Positions 1 to 9,785 of a DNA stretch of 49,582 bases are shown piece after piece (position 1 is the first letter of the stretch; each line of letters begins with the position of its first letter). This DNA is from Bacteroidota bacterium (GTDB lineage: Bacteria > Bacteroidota > Bacteroidia > Bacteroidales > Prolixibacteraceae): contig JAEYNZ010000043.1 in assembly GCA_023412195.1 (NCBI GenBank), positions 1-49,582 on the forward strand, read 5' to 3'. The notes beneath the pieces were generated by a model. The model was given only the letters and a program-made list of their open reading frames with translations. It did not search any database and was not told the origin of the DNA. Both the position numbers and the translations under genes were made by a program.

Positions 1-18
1 GGTTTCATCTTCAATTAA
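1..18 (+). CDS. Possible 3' end of an upstream coding sequence
   Basis: Frame 1 reads Gly-Phe-Ile-Phe-Asn and then a TAA stop at 16-18, twelve bases before the next start codon. A C-terminal run rich in aromatic residues would suit an outer-membrane protein, but five codons cannot prove a gene. This is an inference from position and spacing only. Confidence 0.25.
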   Translation, partial: GFIFN

Positions 19-30
19 TAAACCGGACTC

Positions 31-1305
31 ATGAAAACAATACATAAGATATTCATTCTTTCTTTGGCTTTTACTGCACTTTATTCTTGCAAAGATCAGT
101 ACACGGAAGTGTTTACAGCAAATGCTCCCATTTATATGAGCTACGAGGACCTGCGCACTGCAGTGAAAATGAATGCTCCACGCGAACTTGAGAACCCGGG
201 AAAAATCTATTTTAAGGATGGATATATTTTTATTAATGAGGAACTGAAAGGAATTCATATCATCGACAACCGCAATCCTGCAAGTCCTCAAAATGTGGGT
301 TTCATTGAAGTTCCTGGCAATGTGGATATTGCTGTTAAAAATAACATTCTGTATGCCGACAGTTACATCGACCTTGTGGCAATAAACATTGCAGATGTTA
401 ACAATCCGGCTGAAGTGAGCCGGGTGGAAGATATTTTTCCCTATACCACACCTCCCTATGATGATAATTACAGGGTGGCACAGGTTGATCCGGAAGAAGG
501 AGTTGTTGTTGGATGGGAAATCAAAAAGGTAAGGCAGGAAATGGAGTACCATTATTACCCGGTTTATTTTTACGGAAGGGCAGAACTCGCCATGAATGAC
601 GGTGGGTTTAGCGGTGGTGGTGTCCAGAATGGAAGCACCTTTGGAATTGGTGGTTCAATGGCCCGGTTTGGGCTTTATAATGATTACCTGTATGCAGTTG
701 ACAATTCAACCCTGTTTATGTTCGATGTAAAATCCGATGCATCCCCTAACAGCATTGGAAAACAATCAATTGGCTGGAACATCGAAACAATGTTTATCTA
801 TGACGGGCATATGTTTTTTGGTACTCAGAACGGCATGCTGATCTATACACTTGAAGTAGCCACAGTGCCTAAATATGTAGGTCAGTTCTGGCATGTAACA
901 GCTTGTGACCCGGTGGTGGTGGCCGAAGGTTATGCCTATGTTACACTTAAAGGTGGTAACGCATGTGGCAGCAATGTGAACCGGCTCGATGTACTGAACC
1001 TGACACCTGATTATAAAACAATCACACTGATACAGTCCTATCCTATGAACGGCCCCAACGGACTGGGGATCGATGGTGACATTCTTTTTGTTTGCGATGG
1101 CGATGCCGGACTGAAAGTGTACAATGCAGCCGATAAACTTCATATCGATGACAACATGATTGCCCGCTTTCCGAATATCAACACCTATGATGTGATACCT
1201 GTTGGCGGCTACCTGTTTATGATTGGTGATGATGGTTTCTATCAGTACGATTATTCAGATCTGCAGGATATAAGGCAAATAAGTTTTATTCCGGTAAAAA
1301 AGTAA
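31..1305 (+). CDS. LVIVD-repeat beta-propeller lipoprotein
   Basis: This 424-residue protein starts with a lipoprotein signal whose lipobox is Leu-Tyr-Ser-Cys at residues 17-20, so it should be anchored in the envelope. The body shows repeated blade-like strings such as GIHIIDNRNPASPQNVGFI and DLVAINIADVNNPAEVSRV, which match the LVIVD repeat family (PF08309) of putative surface beta-propellers. No catalytic residues are evident, and the family is usually thought to mediate binding or display. The gene begins 12 bases after a stop that may end an upstream gene, so it could be the last gene of an operon. The downstream gene converges on it. The family is fairly sure; the ligand is unknown. Confidence 0.75.
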   Translation: MKTIHKIFILSLAFTALYSCKDQYTEVFTANAPIYMSYEDLRTAVKMNAPRELENPGKIYFKDGYIFINEELKGIHIIDNRNPASPQNVGFIEVPGNVDIAVKNNILYADSYIDLVAINIADVNNPAEVSRVEDIFPYTTPPYDDNYRVAQVDPEEGVVVGWEIKKVRQEMEYHYYPVYFYGRAELAMNDGGFSGGGVQNGSTFGIGGSMARFGLYNDYLYAVDNSTLFMFDVKSDASPNSIGKQSIGWNIETMFIYDGHMFFGTQNGMLIYTLEVATVPKYVGQFWHVTACDPVVVAEGYAYVTLKGGNACGSNVNRLDVLNLTPDYKTITLIQSYPMNGPNGLGIDGDILFVCDGDAGLKVYNAADKLHIDDNMIARFPNINTYDVIPVGGYLFMIGDDGFYQYDYSDLQDIRQISFIPVKK

Positions 1306-1500
1306 TTTAAAAATAAAATATATGAGGGATATTTGAAAGTAAGTGAAGAAGCTAATTGCTGCTTTTAAATTTAGCGTGTAATTCTTGTAATGGTAAGATA
1401 TGCATCATGTATCAATATTACACTGGTCACCGATAGAATATTGACGAATAGTAATTTTCTATTCCAGCCTGTATAAGCCTGGTGTCTGTTAGCGATTATT

Positions 1501-2676
1501 TCAGTTCAATATCACATCCTTGGTTCTTGTATGCTTTTCATCTTCAAAATATTCGATTTTAATCGGAGGGGCAGGCATTCCAAAATTTTCCAATATCATT
1601 TCAAAATCAATGTCACCTGTACGTGTTGAAGTAAAAACCTGCATCGTATCAACATCATTATACCCATCAGCCAGCCAGCCTGAATTTTCCTGAAAGGCAG
1701 GAAACATCCAGTTCCTGCCCCGGATTTCTATTTTTAATTTTTTCCCGGCAGGGAGAATTGCCCTCATCGAATAGGTGCCATTGGTGTAATTTGTTTTTTC
1801 CGGGTCTAAAAGATTCAGGCCATACTTTCCTGTCGGTGGGTACTCAATAAAAGCAGTAAATTCATATTCCGTATTCTCAATAAATTGATTAACGTACTTT
1901 TCAAAATCAGGAACCGTTGCTGTTAATCCCATGTTTTCGTATTTCAATTCCAGGTTTTGCCTGATTTCTGCAAGATTTATCAAACGGGCATTATTTATCA
2001 GGGTGGTGCCATGCTGAGCACTGTTTAATATGCCATCCTCACGAATATCTGTACTGATGTTTGCCAGCAGCTCGGATAATTCTGAAACAGGAAGATATCC
2101 CTGAAGGATTACAGAAGCTGCGAGCAAGGCAGCATTTCCGTCTCCGGTTTTTGAAATGTCAAGGTGTTCAGAATCAGGAATAATTTCATCCTTCCATTCG
2201 AAAATGTTAAAAATCTCTTCTTGTGACTTTTGTTTGGCTTCACTAAACCCCATGCCATTGGAAACAAGATATTGTACCCGGTTTCTCTCCAGATTTGATA
2301 AAACATTTACATTGATATCTCTGGTCAATGTTGCATCAGCCAAAGCAAAAAGAGTCAACTGTGCCTGGGAATTTTCATTAAGTACTTCATTAAAATAAAA
2401 ACCATTGGCTTTGAGCTCAACAAAAGGTGAAGCCAGTTCAATGTTTTTGATTTCAAACGTACCTCTGTTATCTGTGATTTGAGAAGAAAACATTTTCCCT
2501 GTTTGTGCCAGTTCAACCGTTAATTCTGCAATCGTAATATCTGTTCCGTTGATATAAGGCCCTTTCTGAACGAAACCGGAAATATTTGTGCGCTTTAATT
2601 CATCAGGAACCGGGTCTTTTACGCAGGATACAAATATATAAATGATCAGTACCAGTGTGATATTAAATAGTTTCAT
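1501..2676 (-). CDS. Hypothetical lipoprotein
   Basis: This 391-residue protein has a signal peptide ending in Phe-Val-Ser-Cys (residues 15-18), a lipobox. After the lipid anchor, residues 33-95 (GFVQKGPYINGTDITIAEL, then DNRGTFEIKNI) resemble a carboxypeptidase-regulatory-like or Ig-like beta domain as found at the N-terminus of many Bacteroidota surface lipoproteins. A helical middle part and a C-terminal beta-rich segment follow. I do not recognise an enzyme. It converges with the LVIVD protein on its 3' side, and 351 bp separate it from the divergent lytic transglycosylase. Surface exposure is inferred from the lipobox only. Confidence 0.6.
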   Translation of the reverse strand: MKLFNITLVLIIYIFVSCVKDPVPDELKRTNISGFVQKGPYINGTDITIAELTVELAQTGKMFSSQITDNRGTFEIKNIELASPFVELKANGFYFNEVLNENSQAQLTLFALADATLTRDINVNVLSNLERNRVQYLVSNGMGFSEAKQKSQEEIFNIFEWKDEIIPDSEHLDISKTGDGNAALLAASVILQGYLPVSELSELLANISTDIREDGILNSAQHGTTLINNARLINLAEIRQNLELKYENMGLTATVPDFEKYVNQFIENTEYEFTAFIEYPPTGKYGLNLLDPEKTNYTNGTYSMRAILPAGKKLKIEIRGRNWMFPAFQENSGWLADGYNDVDTMQVFTSTRTGDIDFEMILENFGMPAPPIKIEYFEDEKHTRTKDVILN

Positions 2677-3027
2677 GGGGTATAGATTATTGATTTTGTT
2701 TTTTTTATTAAAATTATTAAAATCTTTTAAAAAAAAAGTCTTTTGGCTTACTTATCTTATCTGGTGAGATGAATGAACGGTACCACAGCTTCCATACAGG
2801 CATGGAAGGGTAGCCTTCATCCACAAAGGGTAGATTGTCTAATCCAGGTTTAATAAAGTAAAAATTTTTACATTATTTTTTTGTTGATGACTTTTTAAAT
2901 TGAACGGTGGTGAAATATAAAACATTTCATTGCTCCCAGGTGTTTTTTTTCTTCCTTGATTCTGGTTTTTAGCATTGGAAACCAGAGGCAAAAATGTATT
3001 TTTGCGCACAGAGCAAAATCAGGAAAT
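2677..3027. other. Intergenic region between divergent genes
   Basis: This AT-rich stretch has poly-A/T runs near 2700-2745 and an imperfect repeat (gggtag near 2810 and again near 2828). The only functional element supported here is the promoter for the lytic transglycosylase at its right end. No further gene is visible. Confidence 0.5.
2975..3004 (+). promoter_or_regulatory. Bacteroidota-type promoter of the lytic transglycosylase gene
   Basis: TATTTTTG at 2997-3004 matches the -7 consensus TAnnTTTG, and TTGG at 2975-2978 sits 18 bases upstream as an imperfect -33 box. Transcription would begin close to 3010, after the longer upstream in-frame start at 2956, so the ATG at 3028 is the better start. 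Pattern match only. Confidence 0.55.
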
Positions 3028-3966
3028 ATGAAGAGAGACAGAATGTGGAAGATTTTTTTTGCCCTTGTTGTTGTGGCAAATGCTGGAATGATTTATTTGA
3101 TGATGATGGGATCGGCTGTGACAGCCACTGAGCAGGAAGAGGACCTTGAGAAACTTTCATTATATGCCCCATATGTATTTTCATCAGTCAAAATTCCGGA
3201 CACCGTAACTTTTGCAGGGGAAGTTGTACCGGTAAACCGGTTTGATGTGCGTGAGTCTCTTGACAGGGAACTTCTTGTAAATTCCTACTTTCATTCGCAG
3301 ACCCTGCGCATGATTAAACTTGCTCCACGTTACTTTTCCATCATAGAACCCATTCTTGAAAAAAAGGGAGTGCCTGATGATTTCAAATACCTGGCAGTTG
3401 CAGAAAGCAGTCTCAATCCAAGGGCAGTTTCTTCTGCCCGTGCTGTTGGTATATGGCAGTTTCTTGCTGCCACTGCCCAGGAACATGGCCTCGAAATAAA
3501 TAGTGAGGTAGATGAACGCTATCATCTTGAGAAATCAACCCATGCAGCCTGTGATTATTTATTGAGAAGTTATAAGAAGTATGGAAACTGGTCGATGGTA
3601 GCGGCTGCTTATAATGGAGGTATGGCCGGGGTTGAAAGGCAAATGTCGCGGCAGAAAAACAATGTATACTACGATATTCTTTTTGGCGAGGAAACAGGAA
3701 GGTATGTATACCGTATAATTGCATTGAAATTGATCATGGAAAATCCAAGGGGTTATAATTTTCAGGTGGAAGAAAATGATAAATACCCTGTAGTTAATAC
3801 CCGGGATGTTGAAGTAACCGGAAAGATTGATAACCTTGCTGATTTTGCCATTGAACAGAACATCAGTTATAAGCTGCTGAAAGACTTCAATCCATGGTTG
3901 CGCGATTACAGCCTTACCAATGCATCCCGAAAGAAATATACCATAAAAATACCCATGCTTGATTAA
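3028..3966 (+). CDS. Membrane-anchored lytic transglycosylase (SLT domain)
   Basis: This protein of about 312 residues cleaves the glycan strands of peptidoglycan to 1,6-anhydro products, probably in the periplasm. An N-terminal hydrophobic segment (about residues 6-25) is a signal or anchor. The SLT domain (about 95-225) shows the catalytic glutamate in ESSLNP near residue 126, then GIWQF near 141 and AAYNGG near 194, all family signatures of MltD/Slt-type enzymes. The C-terminal part may be a degenerate LysM-like region. An in-frame start at 2956 would precede the likely promoter, so I use 3028. uvrA starts 26 bases downstream on the same strand and may be co-transcribed. Confidence 0.85.
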   Translation: MKRDRMWKIFFALVVVANAGMIYLMMMGSAVTATEQEEDLEKLSLYAPYVFSSVKIPDTVTFAGEVVPVNRFDVRESLDRELLVNSYFHSQTLRMIKLAPRYFSIIEPILEKKGVPDDFKYLAVAESSLNPRAVSSARAVGIWQFLAATAQEHGLEINSEVDERYHLEKSTHAACDYLLRSYKKYGNWSMVAAAYNGGMAGVERQMSRQKNNVYYDILFGEETGRYVYRIIALKLIMENPRGYNFQVEENDKYPVVNTRDVEVTGKIDNLADFAIEQNISYKLLKDFNPWLRDYSLTNASRKKYTIKIPMLD

Positions 3967-3992
3967 CCATTGGAGGGTACATACTGAAGAAA

Positions 3993-6869
3993 ATGCTTGA
4001 GGATAAAAACGATATTTTACTGGCAACCGAAGAATTTACAGAGCCGGAGGAAAAAATAGTGGTTTACGGTGCACGGGTGCACAACCTTCGCAACATTATG
4101 GTTGAAATCCCGCGAAATAAACTTACAGTAATTACAGGTCTGAGCGGAAGCGGGAAATCGTCACTAGCATTCGACACCATTTATGCCGAAGGCCAGCGCC
4201 GTTACATAGAAACCTTTTCAGCTTATGCCCGTTCTTTTTTGGGAAACCTGGAACGGCCTGATGTGGATAAAATTACCGGATTGAGCCCGGTTATCTCCAT
4301 CGAGCAAAAAGTTACTACCCGGAACCCACGTTCTACTGTGGGCACTGTTACTGAAATTTATGACTTTCTCCGCCTGTTATATGCCCGGGCTGCTGAGGCA
4401 TATTCTTACAATACAGGTGAGAAAATGGTTAAATATACCGAAGAAAAAATCCTTCAGCTTATCAGGGATGATTTTGCAGGAAAAAGGATTCACATTCTTG
4501 CACCGGTTGTCAAGGGAAGAAAGGGACACTACCGCGAATTGTTTGAACAGATCAGGCGTAAGGGGTTCCTGCATGCACGGATCGATGGAGTAATTACCGA
4601 AGTTAAGCATAATCACAAGGTAGACAGGTATAAAAACCATTTTATTGAAATTGTTGTTGATAAAATGGTTGTTGATGCAATTGATGAAAAAAGGCTGAAG
4701 CAGAGTGTGCAAACAGCCATGAAACACGGGCATGAAGTAATCATGATCCTGGATAATGATACCAATACAGCACGATATTACAGCCGGTTGCTGATGTGCC
4801 CCACCACAGGCATTTCCTATAGTGAACCAGCCCCTCATAATTTTTCGTTTAATTCTCCCCAGGGAGCATGTCCGTATTGCAATGGTCTTGGACAAATAAC
4901 AGAAATAGACCTGGATAAAATTATTCCTGATAAAAATGTCAGTATCGGAAAAGGTGGGATTGCACCTTTGGGCGCCTACCGCAATTCTCTTATTTTCTGG
5001 CAAATAGAAGCGTTGGGTGAAAGGTATGGTTTCACCCTGAAAACACCGGTTAAGGATATACCTGAAGAAGGATTGCAGGCTGTTCTGACTGGTACCAATG
5101 AGAGGATACAACTTAAAAATACACCCCTTGGTTCCAGCATCAATTATATGATGACTTATGACGGCGTGTTGAAATATATTGAAAGCCAGCGTGAGGATAA
5201 CCCTGCAAAGAAGGCTCAGAAATGGGCAAATCAGTTTGTTAAGAAGATTGTTTGTCCGGAATGTAATGGTCAGCGGCTTAAAAAGGAATCCCTGTTCTTC
5301 AAAATCGATGGTAAAAATATTTCCGACCTGGCTAAAATGGATCTGAATGAACTGGGTCTGTGGTTCGGGAACCTGGAAGAAAGGCTGAGCGACCGGCAGA
5401 AACTGATAGGTAAAGAGGTTATCAAAGAAATTCGTGACCGGCTGGGTTTTATGCTGGGAGTAGGGCTTAACTACCTGTCTCTCGACCGTACGGCCCAAAG
5501 TCTCTCAGGAGGCGAATCCCAGCGCATCAGGCTGGCTACACAGATTGGTTCTCAGCTTGTAAATGTATTGTACATTCTCGATGAGCCAAGCATCGGTCTT
5601 CACCACCGCGATAACCTGAAGCTCATAGAAGCACTCGAGACTTTACGTGATAGCGGGAATTCAGTTATTGTTGTGGAACACGACAAGGAGACAATGCTGC
5701 ATGCCGACTGGCTTATTGACATGGGTCCTTATGCCGGACGCCACGGTGGGGAAGTGGTTGCTGCAGGAACTCCGGCAGATGTCCTGAAATCAAATACCCT
5801 AACTGCCGATTATCTTAATAACAGGAAAAAGATTAAAATACCTGATCAAAGACGCTCCGGAACTGGAGAGTTTTTGACATTAAAAGGCTGTACCGGGAAT
5901 AACCTGAAGAATGTTAACCTGAATGTGCCTGTAGGGGCATTAATTTGCGTGACTGGAGTTTCGGGAAGCGGTAAATCAACGCTGATCAATGAAACCCTTC
6001 AGCCTGTTTTGAGCCAGCATTTCTACAAGTCTGTTCAGGATCCCCTTCCATTTAAATCGGTAACCGGACTTGATTATTTTGATAAGGTTATCAGGGTTGA
6101 CCAATCACCTATCGGCCGTACCCCCCGATCAAATCCTGTTACTTACACGGGAATCTTTTCAGATATCCGTAATCTTTTTACCCAGTTGCCTGAAGCTAAA
6201 ATCAGGGGGTATAAGCCTGGAAGGTTCTCATTTAATGTGAAGGGCGGCCGGTGCGAAGAATGCCAGGGTGGTGGGATGAAGCTCATTGAAATGAATTTCC
6301 TGCCCGATGTCTATATTCATTGTGACAAATGCAATGGTAAAAGGTATAACAGGGAAACTCTGGAGGTAAGGTTCAAGGGAAAATCAATCAGTGATGTACT
6401 GGACATGACCATAAACCAGGGTGTTGAATTTTTTGAGAATATCCCTTCTATTGTCACCAAACTTAAAACTTTGCAGGATGTAGGACTGGGTTATATTACC
6501 CTTGGTCAATCGTCCACTACTTTATCAGGAGGCGAATCACAAAGGGTGAAACTGGCAGCTGAACTTGCAAAACGGGATACAGGAAAAACATTGTATATTT
6601 TGGATGAGCCAACAACCGGCCTTCATTTTGAAGACATCAGCGTTCTGCTTGACGTACTGAACAGACTTGTTGACAAAGGAAATACCGTCATAGTAATTGA
6701 GCACAACATGGATGTTATTAAAGTTGCCGATCATATTATAGATCTGGGTCCGGGAGGAGGAAAAGAAGGAGGAGAAATACTGGTTGCAGGTACTCCTGAG
6801 CAGGTTAGCAAAAACAGGAAATCTTATACTGCCAAATATCTTAAGGAGGAACTTTCACAGGCGGATTAA
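3993..6869 (+). CDS. uvrA: Excinuclease ABC subunit A (UvrA)
   Basis: UvrA is the damage-sensing ATPase of nucleotide excision repair; it loads UvrB on DNA lesions. The 958-residue length is normal for the family. Two ABC modules are visible: Walker A GLSGSGKSSLAF near residue 49 and GVSGSGKSTL near 654, with ABC signatures GGESQRIRLA near 506 and GGESQRVKLA near 846, each followed by an ILDEP Walker B. Zinc-finger cysteines occur as CPTTG...CPYCNG near 269-298 and CEEC...CDKCNG near 754-780. It follows the lytic transglycosylase closely. No defect is seen. Confidence 0.98.
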   Translation: MLEDKNDILLATEEFTEPEEKIVVYGARVHNLRNIMVEIPRNKLTVITGLSGSGKSSLAFDTIYAEGQRRYIETFSAYARSFLGNLERPDVDKITGLSPVISIEQKVTTRNPRSTVGTVTEIYDFLRLLYARAAEAYSYNTGEKMVKYTEEKILQLIRDDFAGKRIHILAPVVKGRKGHYRELFEQIRRKGFLHARIDGVITEVKHNHKVDRYKNHFIEIVVDKMVVDAIDEKRLKQSVQTAMKHGHEVIMILDNDTNTARYYSRLLMCPTTGISYSEPAPHNFSFNSPQGACPYCNGLGQITEIDLDKIIPDKNVSIGKGGIAPLGAYRNSLIFWQIEALGERYGFTLKTPVKDIPEEGLQAVLTGTNERIQLKNTPLGSSINYMMTYDGVLKYIESQREDNPAKKAQKWANQFVKKIVCPECNGQRLKKESLFFKIDGKNISDLAKMDLNELGLWFGNLEERLSDRQKLIGKEVIKEIRDRLGFMLGVGLNYLSLDRTAQSLSGGESQRIRLATQIGSQLVNVLYILDEPSIGLHHRDNLKLIEALETLRDSGNSVIVVEHDKETMLHADWLIDMGPYAGRHGGEVVAAGTPADVLKSNTLTADYLNNRKKIKIPDQRRSGTGEFLTLKGCTGNNLKNVNLNVPVGALICVTGVSGSGKSTLINETLQPVLSQHFYKSVQDPLPFKSVTGLDYFDKVIRVDQSPIGRTPRSNPVTYTGIFSDIRNLFTQLPEAKIRGYKPGRFSFNVKGGRCEECQGGGMKLIEMNFLPDVYIHCDKCNGKRYNRETLEVRFKGKSISDVLDMTINQGVEFFENIPSIVTKLKTLQDVGLGYITLGQSSTTLSGGESQRVKLAAELAKRDTGKTLYILDEPTTGLHFEDISVLLDVLNRLVDKGNTVIVIEHNMDVIKVADHIIDLGPGGGKEGGEILVAGTPEQVSKNRKSYTAKYLKEELSQAD

Positions 6870-6888
6870 TATTCAATTTAAGCACATG

Positions 6889-6927
6889 TTAAGGATCATT
6901 ATTCATGTAATAATGTATAGTCCTTAA
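6889..6927. terminator. Nested hairpin between convergent uvrA and amidase genes
   Basis: TTAAGGA at 6889-6895 pairs with TCCTTAA at 6921-6927, and inside it CATTATT at 6897-6903 pairs with AATAATG at 6909-6915. It lies between two convergent genes, where a bidirectional terminator is expected. It lacks a strong T tract, so the assignment is tentative. Confidence 0.4.
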
Positions 6928-6941
6928 AGGATCCATTATAA

Positions 6942-7970
6942 TTATTTACTGGATCTGAAATCCTCATAAAGACCTTCATAGAGCCAGTTAGCCAGTGCCT
7001 GACGGTTCGAAGGGATAGTAAAACGTTGCTGGTCGCGCTGATGATTAATATTTCCCAGTTCAATGTACACTGCTGCAGGAAAGCTGTTTCTTACCTCGTA
7101 TAAATTTCTGTCAGATACGGTGCCCTTGTACCCCCTGCCCGGTTGGTGCTGGTCATATTTTCGCTGAAATGTTTTCTGCAGGGTAGTTGCTGCTTTGTGG
7201 CCTGACTTGCTATCCTTGTTGTGGTAAAAAAATACATCGATATTCTGGCCACGGCTTCTGGAATCGACATGTACGGATACCATCCGCTGAAAGCTTCCCC
7301 TGTGCTTCTTATAAAGTTCATTGACAGCATCAGTCCGTTGCTGCAGCCGCCTTAACTGGTTTAATGGAATGGTTTGGTTTGGATAACATCTTTCAGTTTT
7401 GTCTGGCTTCAGATAACTGTCATCCCTTATGCCATGTTTGGGATCGAAAACTATCATATACACCGTTGCGCCATGTTGAATCAGGTTACGCGCAAGTCTT
7501 AGTGTTACATCATATGCATATTCATCTTCACAGAGCTGCCAGTTTCCAAATATACCCACAGCTCCGGGATCAGGTCCGCCATGCCCTGATACCAGATAAA
7601 AAACAGCGCCGCTTAGCTGATTATCGATGATATTGACATTGGCATATTCCTTCCCAAATATTTCATGCCTAACGGTTCTTCCAGCAGCCGGAACAGGAGT
7701 ACTTCCTACTGCCTCCGGAAGTTTATATTTTCTTCCGGCATATAAGGAATTCTCTTTTCCCAGCCGGTCTTTATTTAATTCAATAAAAGCATCAAGATGG
7801 TGAGCGGCTGATAAACCATTCCGGGTTAACAACCTGTAAATACCTTCACCTTTTTCTGCTGTTACTTCAATATGTTGTGCCTTAAGCGATAATGGGAATA
7901 TGAATAAAATGAAAAAAGAAGTTAAAATAAAACTTGTAAAATTTTTTATATGTAGTTTTGGCTCAAACAT
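6942..7970 (-). CDS. N-acetylmuramoyl-L-alanine amidase with LysM-like N-terminus
   Basis: The enzyme removes stem peptides from peptidoglycan in the periplasm. This 342-residue protein has a signal peptide ending near Leu-Lys-Ala-Gln (about residue 32). A LysM-like segment follows (GEGIYRLL...AGRKYKLPE, about 40-90), then an amidase_3-type domain. SGHGGPDPGAVG carries the first zinc histidine, an acidic CEDEYAYDVT follows, VSVHVDS carries the second histidine, and YIELGNINH includes the family's catalytic glutamate region. The motifs VSVHVDS and ELGNINH deviate a little from the usual SIHxN and LGFxSN. It converges on uvrA and is divergent from the 5'-nucleotidase genes. Confidence 0.82.
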   Translation of the reverse strand: MFEPKLHIKNFTSFILTSFFILFIFPLSLKAQHIEVTAEKGEGIYRLLTRNGLSAAHHLDAFIELNKDRLGKENSLYAGRKYKLPEAVGSTPVPAAGRTVRHEIFGKEYANVNIIDNQLSGAVFYLVSGHGGPDPGAVGIFGNWQLCEDEYAYDVTLRLARNLIQHGATVYMIVFDPKHGIRDDSYLKPDKTERCYPNQTIPLNQLRRLQQRTDAVNELYKKHRGSFQRMVSVHVDSRSRGQNIDVFFYHNKDSKSGHKAATTLQKTFQRKYDQHQPGRGYKGTVSDRNLYEVRNSFPAAVYIELGNINHQRDQQRFTIPSNRQALANWLYEGLYEDFRSSK

Positions 7971-8049
7971 TATTATTTATACTTTTTTTGCCTCCAAAAT
8001 CAATCCTGAGGTTAAAAATAAAGGGAAGTAGTAAATAAAACTGTCTTAA

Positions 8050-8820
8050 ATGAGAATTTCTTTCAGCTATTCATTGTTGATAACTTGGCTGCTGGCACTT
8101 GCAGCATGTCAGTCTCATTACATTCAGACGAATAATGAATCCGGAAATTTGTTAATTTCTGATTCCATTGCAGAGCTGGATAGCCAGATCGTGAAGATAT
8201 ACTTGCCTTACAAGCAGGAGATTGACACGGAAATGTCAAGAATTATAGCTATTTCTGCCGAAGAGATGGTGAAGGATAAACCAGAAAGCGGGCTTACAAA
8301 CTTTTTAGCCGATTTGCTTCTCGAAGAAGGTAAACTTGAATTAACAAGGCACGATAAAAATTTTATTCCGCACCTTTCATTTTTTAATTATGGTGGTATC
8401 CGTACATTTTTACCAAAAGGGGAAATTACTGTGAGGAAGATTTTTGAGCTGATGCCTTTTGAGAATGAAATGGTATTTTTGAAACTTACCGGAGAACAGG
8501 TAAATGAATTTTTAAACATCGTAGCTGAGAAAGGTGGCGACAGTGTAGGTGGAGTGCGGTTTGTTATTTCAGAAGATAAAGCTACAGGAATTATGGTGGG
8601 AGGAGAACCCCTTGCCGCAGATCAGGAATACTGGCTTGTAACCAATGATTATGTGGCGGCGGGTGGCGATGGAATTGAAGTTTTCACTCAGAGAAAGGAT
8701 TTTTTTCAGTCCGGAGTTAAAATCAGAGATGCAATTATCAGCTATATGGAAAGGAAACATTTAAATGGTGACACCATTTCATCCGGTACTGATGGCAGAA
8801 TCATTCGTGATAATAAGTGA
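8050..8820 (+). CDS. 5'-nucleotidase C-terminal domain lipoprotein
   Basis: This 256-residue lipoprotein (Cys at residue 20 in LALAACQSH) carries only the substrate-binding C-terminal half of the UshA/5'-nucleotidase family (PF02872). The markers are ESGLTNFLADLL, NYGGIRTFLPKGEIT, ELMPFENEMV and the NDYVAAGGDG motif near residue 199. In the usual enzyme this half binds the nucleoside and follows the metallophosphoesterase half in one chain. Here the catalytic half is the next gene, 41 bases downstream, so the two products probably form one periplasmic nucleotide hydrolase. The order is the reverse of the fused enzyme. Confidence 0.85.
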   Translation: MRISFSYSLLITWLLALAACQSHYIQTNNESGNLLISDSIAELDSQIVKIYLPYKQEIDTEMSRIIAISAEEMVKDKPESGLTNFLADLLLEEGKLELTRHDKNFIPHLSFFNYGGIRTFLPKGEITVRKIFELMPFENEMVFLKLTGEQVNEFLNIVAEKGGDSVGGVRFVISEDKATGIMVGGEPLAADQEYWLVTNDYVAAGGDGIEVFTQRKDFFQSGVKIRDAIISYMERKHLNGDTISSGTDGRIIRDNK

Positions 8821-8861
8821 ACAGCAGCCAGCGTATCCGGTTTATCAAGGAAATTTAATTA

Positions 8862-9785
8862 ATGGAAAGTATGAACAGAAGGTTTTTTATAAGAAATACT
8901 GCAATCGGCACCGCAGGTATTTTAACTGGTGCTTTTCCTTATACTACTATAGCTGCTGATGAATTAACTGTCATTACCATCCTTCATACAAATGATCTGC
9001 ATTCTCATATTGAACCTTTTGATGATTCCAATCCCAATTATGCCGGGAAAGGTGGATTTGCAAGAATTTCATCTGTTATCAGGAATATAAAAAATCAAAA
9101 TCCGGATACTTTGGTTTTTGATGCAGGCGATTCATTCCAGGGAACTCCTTACTTTAATTACTATGGAGGTGAATTAATTTACAGGTTGATGAGCATTGCA
9201 GGATATGATGCTGTAACCATAGGAAATCATGAATTCGATAACGGACTGGAAGGGCTGAAGGAATCATTGGTATCAGCAAAATTTCCTGTTATCAGTTCGA
9301 ACTATGATTTTTCAGATACCATTTTAAAAGGGAGGTTCCCAAGATGGAAGATATTCCGGAAAGCAGGTATCAGAGTGGGAGTTTACGGTCTGGGAATTGA
9401 ATTGAACGGACTGGTATCTCCGGTTCAGCAAGGAAATACTGTTTATCGTGATCCGGTGAAGATTGCCATTGAAATGGAACATTTTCTTAAAAATGAAAAA
9501 TCTTGCGATCTGGTTATTTGTATATCTCATCTGGGACTGCGTTACCGCGAGAACAGGATCAGTGATGTCGCCCTTGCAGAGGAAACCTCTTTTACCGATT
9601 TAATTATTGGTGGTCATACACATTCTTTTTTGGAAAAGCCCCTTGTTTTGAAGAATAAAAAAGGGCAACCTGTCCTGGTTAATCAGGCATGGTGGGGAGG
9701 AATGGCAATGGGACAGATCGATTTTATTTTTGAACGGAAAGGAAAAAAGAAGTACAAGACCCTTGCAAATAACTTACTACCATAA
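8862..9785 (+). CDS. 5'-nucleotidase family metallophosphoesterase (Tat-type leader)
   Basis: This 307-residue protein is the catalytic half of a 5'-nucleotidase/UshA-type enzyme. ILHTNDLHSHIEP holds the first metal ligands, VFDAGDSFQGTP the next, GNHEFDNG the catalytic His/Asn, and GGHTHSF the last histidines. The leader begins MNRRFFIRN, a twin-arginine motif followed by a hydrophobic stretch, which suits export of a protein already loaded with metal. The start may be the ATG at 8871 rather than 8862. It pairs with the substrate-binding half just upstream and ends on the base before lnt starts, so the three genes look like an operon. Confidence 0.87.
   Translation: MESMNRRFFIRNTAIGTAGILTGAFPYTTIAADELTVITILHTNDLHSHIEPFDDSNPNYAGKGGFARISSVIRNIKNQNPDTLVFDAGDSFQGTPYFNYYGGELIYRLMSIAGYDAVTIGNHEFDNGLEGLKESLVSAKFPVISSNYDFSDTILKGRFPRWKIFRKAGIRVGVYGLGIELNGLVSPVQQGNTVYRDPVKIAIEMEHFLKNEKSCDLVICISHLGLRYRENRISDVALAEETSFTDLIIGGHTHSFLEKPLVLKNKKGQPVLVNQAWWGGMAMGQIDFIFERKGKKKYKTLANNLLP

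Noticed and set aside
2956..3027. N-terminal extension of the lytic transglycosylase
   Set aside because: The extension would begin before the likely promoter -7 box and has no family similarity; the 3028 start puts the hydrophobic leader first.
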